A stretch of 64,000 nt of DNA from Pinibacter soli. Its GTDB lineage: Bacteria > Bacteroidota > Bacteroidia > Chitinophagales > Chitinophagaceae. The translations under genes and the position numbers were made by a program. The stretch lies in NCBI RefSeq assembly GCF_029961145.1, contig NZ_JASBRG010000007.1:1814173-1878172 (forward strand). The letters are read 5' to 3'. Below, piece by piece: positions 28,057-36,845 of this stretch (position 1 is its first letter; each line of letters starts with the position of its first letter). Under the pieces are notes generated by a model, which was given only the letters and a program-made list of their open reading frames with translations, had not been told where the DNA came from and searched no databases.

Positions 28057-31000
28057 CTAACTACTCGTTTTCTTTTTCTTCCTTGTCGACTTTTCCAAAT
28101 CATCCTGCCTTTGTTTTTTCTTTTTAAAAATATTTTTGAAATTATTGTAATCAATTGTGATGATAAAACCAACACCCGTCTCAACTACATAACCCTCAAG
28201 CACGCCCTGGTAATCACTTCGCTGGTACACACGTACCATGTACCTGCCGTCTTTACTTAGTTTGTATGCAGCTGAAATATTGCTAAGCATCGACGCAGCA
28301 TTTTGCGTTGCTGCCTGTGGACCTTCCAGCTGGAAGTTGCTGCCAACAGAAACTACTAACCGGTCATTCAACAAACGCTTTGACACGTTCACATTCAAAT
28401 CTGTCTTCTGTTGCTCGGTTCCGGTAGAATAATCCGCTTCCGACTGCACATCGAAATTGATGTCAACAAAATTTATAAGATCAGAGGCAAATTGATTCAA
28501 CTGATCCGTAATCAACTTACTCACACTTTGTCTTGCAAAACCTTCAGCAGTCACGCCGCCGGCACTGGACTCAAAGGGATTATCCTGTACAAACCTGTTG
28601 AGCAACAGCAATGCAAAAACCTGTTTATTTATTTCCGAAGGATCCTGTCTCAAAATAAACAGCTTGTTGTTAACTGTTGTTATCACATCTCTGCCAACCC
28701 CATAGTTGTCGTTTTCCGGCAATTGAATATCAAAAGTGATCAATGGCTTCATCAACTCTCCTTTCATGTTCAATAAGACCTTAAAGGGAAGCTTTTGTCT
28801 GTATACAGCTTGCTGCCTGGAATCCATGTCCGATATCTGCTGCTGAACAAGATCAATAGGCGCAGCGCGGGATACATATAAGGCGGTAATGTCCACATCC
28901 GCGCTGGTGGGTTCACCAGTCCATGTGAGACGGCTGCCTTTCTGTATATCAAACTTGCGGTGAATCATATTGAATGTTAGCTCATACGAGCCTGCATCCA
29001 ATTCGTAAGAACCCGAAAGCGTAATCTTTCCGCTTTTGTCAATACCTCCGTTGAGTGTGGCTTCGCCTTTAAGACTCAGGAAGTCGCCGTTGCCTTCGTC
29101 AATGATCAGGCTTAGCTCAGCATCTTTCTTTATCTGGATATTTACGTTAACATCAAAATCACGCAGGGATGACATGTTCAGCGTATCCATTTTTTGCATA
29201 AATAAAGAATCGCTCTCGGGAGCATCCATATCTATGAAATTCACAACACCATCTCTTTTCTCAACGCCCGGCTCGTTTTGCGGAAGCACAACTGTCAGCT
29301 TTGTCTTGTCGTCGATAGTAAGTGTTCCATCAACCTTAGGCGAACTCTCCGTACCTTTTACATTCAGGTTTGTAGTAAGATAAACCTGCCCGTAATAAAG
29401 CTTGTTGTCTTTCCTGGTGGTGTTCAACGCACGGAAGTTGCGCGAACGGATTGTCATATCAAAATTGTAGTTGCGCAGATTTGAAGTAAGCGCATCGCCA
29501 TCCATGACAAATTTGTTGCTTGCAGAATCCTGTATAGTAAACGTGTCTAAATGAATTCCTTCTTTGTCAACCATTACGGTGTCTTGCGGAATCATGAAAT
29601 AGTTATTCAACATGGATAAGTTGAACGCAGCTTTATCAAAAACCAGGTCACCGTCAATAGCAGGCTGGCTGGCGGTTCCGGACACATCGAACTTCCCAGA
29701 CAACGTCCCGGAGGATTTGCTGATCGCTCCCATTGTCGCACCTTCTATAGTGTTGAGTTGCAATTTGTTCATCAACAAGTTAAAATGAAAGTCATTGTTG
29801 TTGACGGGCGTCAAATAATATTGCCCTTTTAACGTAACGTCATTTCCCTTTCCAGTTATCGCAACATCTGCATCAAGAGCATCATCAGTTGTGTTGTTTA
29901 CTTTAATGGCGATGTTACCAATGGTATCCTTGCGCATCTGGAAATCTGTAATGGTAAGATCGCTGGCAAATTTCATTTTTCCCGTAAGGTCATCCACTTT
30001 CAAATTTCCATTTAACACACCGTCTGCAAACAAAGAATCGGCCTGTACAAAGCCCGTTAAGGTGGCAATGCGGAAGTTGTTGAAATCAATCAGCAGCGGC
30101 GCATTTTTCTCCTCTGATTCGCTTTTGATACTCAGCTTTTGGTTACCGTTGCTTAGTTCGAAATCTTTTACATTAATGCCGGTTTTGCCATAAGAAATAC
30201 GATTACTGTCAGTCGTGTTCCATTTGGCGTAATTCAGCACCAGCGAATCTTTTCTCAAAGAAAAAACATAATCATCTTTTTGTGGTTGCTGAAAGTCGAG
30301 ATCGAAGAAATATTTTTGTTTTCCAACTTTATCCTTTATACCAATCCTTGCATTGATCTTATTGTCCTCCAATTTACTGTTGATCGTGATACCATGCATG
30401 GAAACGCTTTTACCGATCATTACTTTTTGCACCCCAATCGTTACCAATGCGGCACTGTCAATATTCCCAGCTTTTAATACAAAGTTTTGAATTGTATCCG
30501 TTGAGTAAATAATCGACGGCGCTTCCATATGCACTCTCCATTCAGGTTCGGAGAAATGGCTAAGAAGAGTTATGTCGCTCAGGTCCTTAAGATTCGGCTC
30601 GAAGGCCTGTAATGTTTTATTGTTTCTTATCGTGCCTGTTAAAGTAAAATCATAGGGTCGCAGTTTTTTCATCGCCGTGTCATGCATGATGGCAAAATAC
30701 GGTTGAATGGCCTGCTGAAAAACAGTTGCTACTTCGGATAAATAATATTGTCCACGCAAATGCAGATCTGCAATATCACTGCGCAATGTTATAAACTGGC
30801 CGCTGTCTGTTTTTCCGGAAGCCAAAATAATGCTGTCCATTTGCACACGCCTGCCGTTCAGGACGAGCAATGATTTTGCAATGGAAGCCTCGCCTTCCAA
30901 ACTATCAATGTTTACTCTTGGAAAATCGCCAGTAATCTCGCCTCTGTAAATAATTGAATCTGTTGTAAAATGCAACTGCGCTGTTTTCACACTGTCAACC

Positions 31001-33132
31001 ATAATATGAAATTTTGCAGATGGATCTTTGGCCGCAAAATTTCCTTCACCTTCTAAACTGATGTCAATATTTTGGTCATGAATAGAGGCATCAGCCTTTA
31101 GCAACTGCTCTGCAATCGCTGCGTTGAAGTTGAAGTTTCTGTACTCATACTTTTTTATTACACCACTTTTCAAAGTTCCTTTCACTACAGCGTTTGCAGT
31201 TTTCGGATTGTAGCCTTTTCCTTTCGCACTCGCTGTGAGCGTGAATTTGCCGAGCATTTCTTTATTCTGCAAAATAGTGCCGAGATCAAGCGATCTTGTT
31301 TCTAGCGCTACATCATACACTGTTTTATTTTTGTCAGTGAAATTTTTTCCGCTCCCTTTCACTTTTGCTGTACCAAGATTGGTAGTTAGCAACAGATCAG
31401 CGTTTGCTGCGGTCATGCCGCCGGAAAATTTTCCCTGCAATGCGATCTTGTCAGGCAGTGTGATATTCTTAGGCAAAGTATTCGGTGGCAAAAAAAGATC
31501 AAGATCTTTTTTACCGGTTGCTATTTTATTGATGGTAAGATTTGCTTCGATTTTTTTTACATCAGGCAAACCTTTTAATGTGCCGCTTACGTCAACAGAT
31601 GTTTCATTTAAACCACTCACCTGCAATTTGGGAATGATGAGGCTTGACAATTTTCCTCTTACTATTCCGTTTAGGAACCATGTTTTTGAAGGATCAGCAA
31701 ATGCAGGCTGCTTACGCAAATCCGGCACAAAAGTGAGAATATCTTTTACCTGCACACGGCTGTTTTGGAGGTTTAGCTCGAGTTGCAAATTTTTCAAGTC
31801 TTTTGCCAGCGCATCGATTGATGAATAGTATATAGTAGCTTCTCTTCGAAGTTCCGTTCCCGGCGTTTTAAGGTACAGACCTTTGAGATGAGATTCTTTG
31901 GAACCATATAAAAATTCTGTTTGCAATTGCTGCAACACAAAACCACTTTGTTCTTTCACACTTCCTTTCGTAACGGTGCCGGCAATTTTATCATCGTTGT
32001 ACACAAAGTCATCCACATGAAGCGTGAGTGAGTCTGCTTTTATGTGGCCGTAGTCCATGCCATATTTTTGATGAGGACTATTATCGTTGTCAAACTTAAT
32101 ATTGTTTTGATCCAGTGAAATGTTCGCCACGCTTACATTCCAGCCTGCTTCCTTTTGGGCAACTACCTCCTGTTTTGCCTCTTTCGCTACCACTTTTGCC
32201 TCTTCTTTCTTTCCTAACCGTATATCTGCAGTTGTCTGCTGAAGCGTCACTTCTTTTAACTGGATGATCTTTTTTTGCAAATCAATTTTCTCTACACCTA
32301 CTCCGAGTTTTGTAAGATTAAGATTTGTATAAAATGCTGACACATCATTTCTGAAATCAACATTTATTTTCGTGAGATCTATATTTTTTAAAGCAATAGA
32401 AATAGCGGAAGGTTTCTGTGCATCCTGAATGTCTTTTTCCGAAGGCTCAGATTTCACCAACGGTTTGTTTTGATAAATTTTTCCGGATAAACCATCAAGA
32501 TTGATGCGGGGAATGTCGAAGGCTTTTTTATCCAGATCAAATTTGTCAATCTTCGTATCGAAGTGGTTTAACCAAAGCTCCACATCATTGCCGGTTACCG
32601 CATCTTTATACACGACGCGAATTTTATTGAGAGCAATTTTGTTTAAGGAAATATTGATTGAAGATGACGTTGTATCTTTTGGCTTCGCTGGATCTTTACT
32701 GGCGAACGCATTTATAATAAACTGGAAATTGAAAGTCGTATCGGGCAGTGTGCGTTTTACTTTTGCGGTAATGTTGTCCAGTTCGATATTGTTTACCTCA
32801 ACGTCGCTTTTGAGTAATTTAAACAACGCTATGTCTACACTTATTTTCCCTCCGTACAGTAAAGTATCTTTTGAGCGATCTTCAAGATAAATATTTTCCA
32901 GCACCACGCTTTTGGGCAATCCTATAAAAATACGGCCAACTGTAACCTTTGTTTTTAATTTTTGCTGCAGATATGTCTCTGCTTTCCCTTTAATGAATTG
33001 CTGAACAGGAGGTGTGAGGATAAGTACTACAATGAGAATAAAAAAGAGTATAAGCCCTACGACTATTTTTAAAATAATACGGATCGTTTTTTTAATAAAA
33101 GCAGCATTAAAATTGAGTTTCTTCAAAACCAT
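28057..33132 (-). CDS. tamB: TamB family translocation/assembly module protein
   Basis: 1691 residues. A single N-terminal membrane anchor covers about 15-42. A very long repetitive beta-rich body fits the extended groove of TamB/AsmA-like proteins thought to bridge the inner and outer membranes. The C-terminal DUF490/TamB domain covers roughly 1300-1650, with LNRFVQDNPFESS and LNVNVSKRLLNDRLVVSVG near the end. The tail is very basic (KKKKQRQDDLEKSTRKKKK). tamL follows, which gives the usual Bacteroidota pair. Length is at the large end for the family. Confidence 0.93.
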   Translation of the reverse strand: MVLKKLNFNAAFIKKTIRIILKIVVGLILFFILIVVLILTPPVQQFIKGKAETYLQQKLKTKVTVGRIFIGLPKSVVLENIYLEDRSKDTLLYGGKISVDIALFKLLKSDVEVNNIELDNITAKVKRTLPDTTFNFQFIINAFASKDPAKPKDTTSSSINISLNKIALNKIRVVYKDAVTGNDVELWLNHFDTKIDKFDLDKKAFDIPRINLDGLSGKIYQNKPLVKSEPSEKDIQDAQKPSAISIALKNIDLTKINVDFRNDVSAFYTNLNLTKLGVGVEKIDLQKKIIQLKEVTLQQTTADIRLGKKEEAKVVAKEAKQEVVAQKEAGWNVSVANISLDQNNIKFDNDNSPHQKYGMDYGHIKADSLTLHVDDFVYNDDKIAGTVTKGSVKEQSGFVLQQLQTEFLYGSKESHLKGLYLKTPGTELRREATIYYSSIDALAKDLKNLQLELNLQNSRVQVKDILTFVPDLRKQPAFADPSKTWFLNGIVRGKLSSLIIPKLQVSGLNETSVDVSGTLKGLPDVKKIEANLTINKIATGKKDLDLFLPPNTLPKNITLPDKIALQGKFSGGMTAANADLLLTTNLGTAKVKGSGKNFTDKNKTVYDVALETRSLDLGTILQNKEMLGKFTLTASAKGKGYNPKTANAVVKGTLKSGVIKKYEYRNFNFNAAIAEQLLKADASIHDQNIDISLEGEGNFAAKDPSAKFHIMVDSVKTAQLHFTTDSIIYRGEITGDFPRVNIDSLEGEASIAKSLLVLNGRRVQMDSIILASGKTDSGQFITLRSDIADLHLRGQYYLSEVATVFQQAIQPYFAIMHDTAMKKLRPYDFTLTGTIRNNKTLQAFEPNLKDLSDITLLSHFSEPEWRVHMEAPSIIYSTDTIQNFVLKAGNIDSAALVTIGVQKVMIGKSVSMHGITINSKLEDNKINARIGIKDKVGKQKYFFDLDFQQPQKDDYVFSLRKDSLVLNYAKWNTTDSNRISYGKTGINVKDFELSNGNQKLSIKSESEEKNAPLLIDFNNFRIATLTGFVQADSLFADGVLNGNLKVDDLTGKMKFASDLTITDFQMRKDTIGNIAIKVNNTTDDALDADVAITGKGNDVTLKGQYYLTPVNNNDFHFNLLMNKLQLNTIEGATMGAISKSSGTLSGKFDVSGTASQPAIDGDLVFDKAAFNLSMLNNYFMIPQDTVMVDKEGIHLDTFTIQDSASNKFVMDGDALTSNLRNYNFDMTIRSRNFRALNTTRKDNKLYYGQVYLTTNLNVKGTESSPKVDGTLTIDDKTKLTVVLPQNEPGVEKRDGVVNFIDMDAPESDSLFMQKMDTLNMSSLRDFDVNVNIQIKKDAELSLIIDEGNGDFLSLKGEATLNGGIDKSGKITLSGSYELDAGSYELTFNMIHRKFDIQKGSRLTWTGEPTSADVDITALYVSRAAPIDLVQQQISDMDSRQQAVYRQKLPFKVLLNMKGELMKPLITFDIQLPENDNYGVGRDVITTVNNKLFILRQDPSEINKQVFALLLLNRFVQDNPFESSAGGVTAEGFARQSVSKLITDQLNQFASDLINFVDINFDVQSEADYSTGTEQQKTDLNVNVSKRLLNDRLVVSVGSNFQLEGPQAATQNAASMLSNISAAYKLSKDGRYMVRVYQRSDYQGVLEGYVVETGVGFIITIDYNNFKNIFKKKKQRQDDLEKSTRKKKKTSS

Positions 33133-33387
33133 ATTATTATAAAAAATAGTTCTTTATTGTTGAAACAAAGCAATTAACAGACCGCCTAAACACAAAGCTT
33201 TTCGCAAATGGTTGCATAAGCTCAGGAAAAACCTGTGCATTTATTTCTACAATTATTTACTCAAAAGGTTTCTGCCGTTGTTACAAGATTTTTTACCCGT
33301 GAGTAAAATTTGTTTGTAGAAAATAATGCTCAGTAACGCCACATTTCAAGGGCAGCTTTTGGGCATAGAATTTTAGCTTAAAAAGGC

Positions 33388-33588
33388 ATGAAGTCAAACG
33401 TCATTAAAATTAACGACTACCTGCCTCCAAAAGGTAATACGGTACTGAAAGTAATTATGTATCCTGGGAAGCGAGCCACAGTGAGACCAATGAAGGAGCA
33501 GTCAAAAATGCTTGAGGTATTAAAATTGAAACACCCGAATTTGCCGGAGTGTAATAACCTGGCATATAAAGATGTTGTTCTATTTTAA
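33388..33588 (+). CDS. Small hypothetical protein, 66 residues
   Basis: Not recognised. The ATG at 33388 opens a 66-residue basic protein with no membrane segment or signal peptide. It is the only coherent frame in the roughly 700-base stretch between tamB and the cupin gene. A rho-independent terminator lies 104 bases after its stop, which supports transcription on this strand. It could still be a chance frame. Confidence 0.45.
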   Translation: MKSNVIKINDYLPPKGNTVLKVIMYPGKRATVRPMKEQSKMLEVLKLKHPNLPECNNLAYKDVVLF

Positions 33589-33691
33589 ATACTCATTGCC
33601 ATTATACCTTGATCTTCCTAAAACTTATCTCTGGCTTACTTCAAATTACTTTTCGAAAACCATTTTTCCATTAACCTATTCTTGAAAAATT

Positions 33692-33716
33692 GCCGGTCGT
33701 TTGATCGGCTTTTTTT
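33692..33716 (+). terminator. Rho-independent terminator
   Basis: Stem GCCGGTC / GATCGGC with one G-T wobble, loop GTTT, followed by TTTTTTT. It lies downstream of the small 33388 gene. Confidence 0.75.
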
Positions 33717-33737
33717 ATTGTATAACTCGCTAACTGG

Positions 33738-33870
33738 CGAATTAATAATTAACAATTAATAATTAATAGAGGGCCATTCATTGCACATAATGACATCGTA
33801 AATATCGACCAATGGAATGCTGCCTTCTGTCCATATGCTACACCTCATTAATTCTTAATTCTTAATTATC
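33738..33870. repeat. Intergenic inverted repeat, AATTAATAATTAA word family (B1)
   Basis: The left arm (33740-33772) reads ATTAATAATTAACAATTAAT and onward. The right arm (33845-33869) reads CATTAATTCTTAATTCTTAA. The right arm contains the stop codon of the convergent cupin gene. Relatives are at 51797-51943 and 55757-55847. Confidence 0.75.
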
Positions 33871-34380
33871 TGCAAAGCATCCTGATCACATTACTTAAAT
33901 GGGGATATTGGAGGAGCAAACTCTCCTTTCGGGCTAATTCAAAATCGGCGAAATCGAAGCCTGGGGCCACTGTACAGCCAACTAACGAATAAGAACTTTC
34001 TTTTGCAGGCATTGCACCAAACCAGCTGCCTGCTTTTACAACACATTGAAATCGTTCACCGGCTTCGAAGTTAGCGCCCAGCTCATGTTCGATCAACTCA
34101 CCGGTCGTTGTAATCTCAAACACAATAAGAGGATCGCCGTAATAAAAATGCCAGATCTCATCTGATGCAATTTTATGCAACGCTGAAAACTGGCCCTGTT
34201 GTAACAAAAAATATATACTCGTTCCTGCGTTGCGATTTCCTTTAAAATCTTCTGACAACACGGTTTGAGGAATACCATCTCCGATCTGTAAACTTCTTTG
34301 AAAGCACCACCTTCAATATGTTCCTGCAGGTGCAGTTTTTCTATCCAATATGCGGCGGACCTGAGCTGGTTGTTACTCAT
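33866..34380 (-). pseudogene. DUF985 cupin family gene, interrupted by a frameshift near 34280
   Basis: Two overlapping frames together make one complete DUF985/YML079-like cupin of about 170 residues. The first (from ATG 34380) gives AAYWIEKLHLQEHIEGGAFKEVYRS. The second gives TVLSEDFKGNRNAGTSIYFLL, SDEIWHFYYGDPL and the terminal cupin half. Family order is continuous only if one base is added at about 34280-34290, where TCGGAGATGG would become TCGGAGGATGG and restore SEDGIPQTVL. Either a real mutation, an assembly error or recoding. Codons on both sides otherwise look intact, which suggests a recent event. The start overlaps the upstream gene's stop (TAATG). Confidence 0.8.
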
Positions 34381-35366
34381 TATTTTTCAATTCGCACTTT
34401 GTTGAGAAAAAAGCGTGTCAGTGAATCTTTAATATGGGTCGTATCACTGTACACAGAAGGAATTAAAAAATATAGCTTGAAGCTGGAAGAATCCGGTGCA
34501 ACGTCCATTTGTACTTTGTTTCCATTTTCCCTCAACTGCGTAAATCTTTTTAATGCCCTGTATTTGTTGGCAGTCACTTCAAGCACATATTTTAAAGGCA
34601 TTTTGCCTGTTGAATCCAGCTGTTGTGAACCATTTTGCAAAGCTGCTAAACTATCAGCTTTTCTTTTCATTGCTGCACTGTCTCTTGCGATCAGGTTGCT
34701 GTCAGGCATGTAAGCATTGCCGCTTTGCCTGTTTGGCAGATCGGTCACCACTGCATTTGCAACCGTATCTGACACTTCGGTTTCTGTAGCTTTTTTGTGA
34801 GCGTTGCTTTGATACAAATAATAGGCGCCGCCACCAACAATAACAAGTGTTATCAAAGCCGCAACACCTATCAAAAGCTGGCGGGCATTGTTGCCGGAAG
34901 ATTCACGCCTGGAGAACGTTTCTTCGTGTCTTCTTGGCTCAGTGGATTCTCTGATCACTGTAATATCCTCCAATTTGGCGGAGACATAACTGCCTGGAGT
35001 GAAGTTCAATCTGCCATCCTTCCCTTTTATCAAAGTGCCGATGCCATCAACGTATAGCGGATTACCAATATTGAGTAATTGGGAACTTAAAGAAATATAA
35101 GACTCAATATCTGATACGGCCAACGGACGTATTTTGCCCGTATGACTGCGGATAAATTCAATCAGTTCTTCTTCTATTTTAGGGGCCGATTTTGAATCGT
35201 ATGTGATGCCAGTAACCGCACTGCGTTGTTTTTCAGTATCATCAGGGATAGCGGCCGCCGGATCAAGAGTGAATGTGCCGATGCCCGGCAAAACCAGCTT
35301 TTTGTGCTGGTACAAGTATTGGGAAAATAATATGTCTAGTTTCAAAGTATTGGCTTTTGTGTACAA
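34380..35366 (-). CDS. Membrane-anchored protein with N-terminal HU-like (CCDC81-type) domains
   Basis: About 328 residues. The N-terminal half (1-130) contains LVLPGIGTFTLDPAAAIP and PLYVDGIGTLIKGKDGRLNFTPG, the paired HU-like folds seen in Bacteroidota HU-CCDC81-type proteins. A single membrane helix is at about 162-184. A C-terminal region (about 255-328) resembles a small SPOR-like fold: YVLEVTANKYRALKRFTQL then YFLIPSVYSDTTHIKDSL. The soluble N-terminal part is probably cytoplasmic and the tail periplasmic, suggesting a link between DNA or division site and envelope (inference). The start is a TTG at 35366 or possibly an in-frame TTG at 35345; no ATG is suitable. Confidence 0.75.
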   Translation of the reverse strand: MYTKANTLKLDILFSQYLYQHKKLVLPGIGTFTLDPAAAIPDDTEKQRSAVTGITYDSKSAPKIEEELIEFIRSHTGKIRPLAVSDIESYISLSSQLLNIGNPLYVDGIGTLIKGKDGRLNFTPGSYVSAKLEDITVIRESTEPRRHEETFSRRESSGNNARQLLIGVAALITLVIVGGGAYYLYQSNAHKKATETEVSDTVANAVVTDLPNRQSGNAYMPDSNLIARDSAAMKRKADSLAALQNGSQQLDSTGKMPLKYVLEVTANKYRALKRFTQLRENGNKVQMDVAPDSSSFKLYFLIPSVYSDTTHIKDSLTRFFLNKVRIEK

Positions 35367-35450
35367 TTTAAAGTAAAAATACGTTAAGAGATTGATTTAT
35401 AACAGATCAATAAAAAGAAAATCCTTGATTTTGCTGCATCTGGGGCAAAG

Positions 35451-35572
35451 TCAAAAGGAAAAAGTAAAAATTCAAAAGTAAAAACGACCGCTTAACCGGA
35501 CAGTGGGTTCAATGCAAACTTAGCTCGACTGTATAATGAGCTTTTGACTTTTTCCTTTTTCCTTTTGACTTA
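35451..35572. repeat. Intergenic inverted repeat, AAGTCAAAAGGAAAAAG family
   Basis: The left arm (35451-35484) reads AAGTCAAAAGGAAAAAGTAA and onward. The right arm (35540-35572) reads CTTTTTCCTTTTGACTT after an extra GCTTTTGAC word. It fills the divergent promoter region between the HU-like gene and the 114-residue gene. Confidence 0.8.
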
Positions 35573-35580
35573 ACACCAGG

Positions 35581-35588
35581 TATCTTTG
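35581..35588 (+). promoter_or_regulatory. Bacteroidota -7 box TATCTTTG
   Basis: Exact match to the TAnnTTTG consensus of the primary sigma factor, 13 bases before the ATG at 35601. If used, the leader would be only a few bases. No convincing -33 TTTG at the expected distance was identified. Confidence 0.4.
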
Positions 35589-35600
35589 CAAAAAAATCCG

Positions 35601-35930
35601 ATGACTGATCACGAGCTGCGATTCATAGAATACTGGGAGAAAAACAGGGATAAAGAAAGGAAGATAACAAAGCAATGGTACATAGGTTTACCAATCGGAC
35701 TTGCATTTGCCGTTCCCATCGCCATCAACTTTTCGTCGGGCTGGTACAAAAGAGCACAAATGACCGCCATGGCAGAATTTAACCCGATGGTACTCGTGAT
35801 CGCACTTCTCATCATCATTACATTCATCGCTATTTTTTACAAGCGTCATCAGTGGGATATGAACGAGCAGAGGTATAAGGAGTTTATTGCGAAAAGAACT
35901 TTAGAAGAGAAGCGAAAAATTGAAAATTGA
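35601..35930 (+). CDS. Small two-helix membrane protein, function unknown
   Basis: Not recognised. About 109 residues from the ATG at 35601 (an in-frame TTG lies 15 bases upstream, inside the promoter box). A charged N-terminal helix (HELRFIEYWEKNRDKERK) is followed by two hydrophobic segments at about 30-50 and 65-85, then a charged helix with KRHQWDMNEQRYKEF. Its last codons (KRKIEN) and stop are written by the AATTGAAA repeat word of the adjacent element, so the C-terminus may have been reshaped by the repeat. Confidence 0.7.
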   Translation: MTDHELRFIEYWEKNRDKERKITKQWYIGLPIGLAFAVPIAINFSSGWYKRAQMTAMAEFNPMVLVIALLIIITFIAIFYKRHQWDMNEQRYKEFIAKRTLEEKRKIEN

Positions 35931-36144
35931 AAAGGAGAATGCAAAATGTGGCAATTTGAAAATTTGAAAATGAGCGGCTGCGTCAGCGTGAGGATTACGC
36001 ATCACGTCGATGCCAATAAGGATTTTTAAAATATTGAATTTTACACATTATGCAATTTAGCTACCGCATAAGGAATATTGCACAGAAATCATTTTCAAAT
36101 TTTCAAATTGCCACATCCTGCACTTCAACTTTCAATTTTCAATT
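35916..36144. repeat. Nested intergenic inverted repeat, AATTTGAAA family (copy A3)
   Basis: Left side, outside to inside: AATTGAAAATTGAAAA, then GCAAAATGTGGC, then AATTTGAAAATTTGAAAAT. The right side mirrors this: ATTTTCAAATTTTCAAATT, then GCCACATCCTGC, then CAACTTTCAATTTTCAATT. The centre holds TGCGTCAGCGTGAGGA, shared with copy A4. The left edge lies inside the preceding gene. Confidence 0.88.
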
Positions 36145-36215
36145 AACTACGCGCAGCTTTCCTCCCCTCTCATTTGTCATATTGTTGTATCTTCCTATTC
36201 CAATACTTACTATAA

Positions 36216-36701
36216 ATGAAGAGAATTGTTCTGTGTTTGTCGATCCTGGCCCTTTTAACGATAGTTGCTACCGGCTGTTCGAAAAAAAGCAAATCCTGTG
36301 ATCCCGTTCCTGTTGCAAAAGAGGAACCGGACATTTTAAAATATATTTCTGAAAATGGCATTACTGCGAGTCGCGATAATTCAGGCATTTATTACCAGAT
36401 CATTACTCCCGGCACCGGAATTTCTCCCAGCAATACTTCAAAAGTAACTATCAATTATATCGGCAAATTACTTAGCAATGTTGTTTGCGACAGTGCGTCA
36501 AATAAGGAATGGCCCGTGACCAGCCTTGTTACAGGCTTTCAGATTGGCTTACCGCTTATTAAGAAAGGTGGCAAAATAAAACTTATTCTTCCATCTTCTT
36601 ATGGCTATGGCTGCACTCCCATTTTAGATGCAAGCAACAACGTGAGGGTACCTGCAAACTCAATCCTGGTTTTCGACATAGAATTATTAAACGTTCAATA
36701 G
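36216..36701 (+). CDS. FKBP-type peptidyl-prolyl isomerase lipoprotein
   Basis: 161 residues. A lipoprotein signal ends VATGCS with Cys21. The FKBP fold covers about 60-161: SGIYYQIITPGTG, KVTINYIGKLL, LVTGFQIGLPLIKKGGKIKLILPSSYGYG and VPANSILVFDIELL. It should catalyse proline isomerisation in periplasmic or outer-membrane proteins. The loop with the usual DSS motif is altered (VCDSASNKEWP). Monocistronic, with a terminator 22 bases after the stop. Confidence 0.92.
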   Translation: MKRIVLCLSILALLTIVATGCSKKSKSCDPVPVAKEEPDILKYISENGITASRDNSGIYYQIITPGTGISPSNTSKVTINYIGKLLSNVVCDSASNKEWPVTSLVTGFQIGLPLIKKGGKIKLILPSSYGYGCTPILDASNNVRVPANSILVFDIELLNVQ

Positions 36702-36723
36702 ATTTTCTATTTTAATTGATTTC

Positions 36724-36746
36724 GCTCCGCAATGCGGGGCTTTTTT
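36724..36746 (+). terminator. Rho-independent terminator after the FKBP gene
   Basis: Stem GCTCCGC / GCGGGGC with one T-G wobble, loop AAT, followed by TTTTTT. Confidence 0.85.
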
Positions 36747-36789
36747 GTGATCAAAATACCGGTGTTTGCCTGTTTTATTGTAATGTATG

Positions 36790-36797
36790 TATATTTG
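36790..36797 (+). promoter_or_regulatory. Bacteroidota -7 box TATATTTG
   Basis: Exact TAnnTTTG match about 49 bases before the serine dehydratase start. It lies past the preceding terminator and is the best promoter candidate in this gap. Confidence 0.4.
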
Positions 36798-36845
36798 AAA
36801 AATGTGTATTCATCACACTTTCTTATTTTGCAAAAAAATTAAACA

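Noticed and set aside
31235-31828. A 197-codon + strand frame inside tamB
   Set aside because: Serine- and phenylalanine-rich shadow of the tamB reading frame, with no start region of its own.
34093-34380. A separate 95-residue protein
   Set aside because: Its second half is out-of-frame reading of the cupin gene; the first half continues into the other frame.
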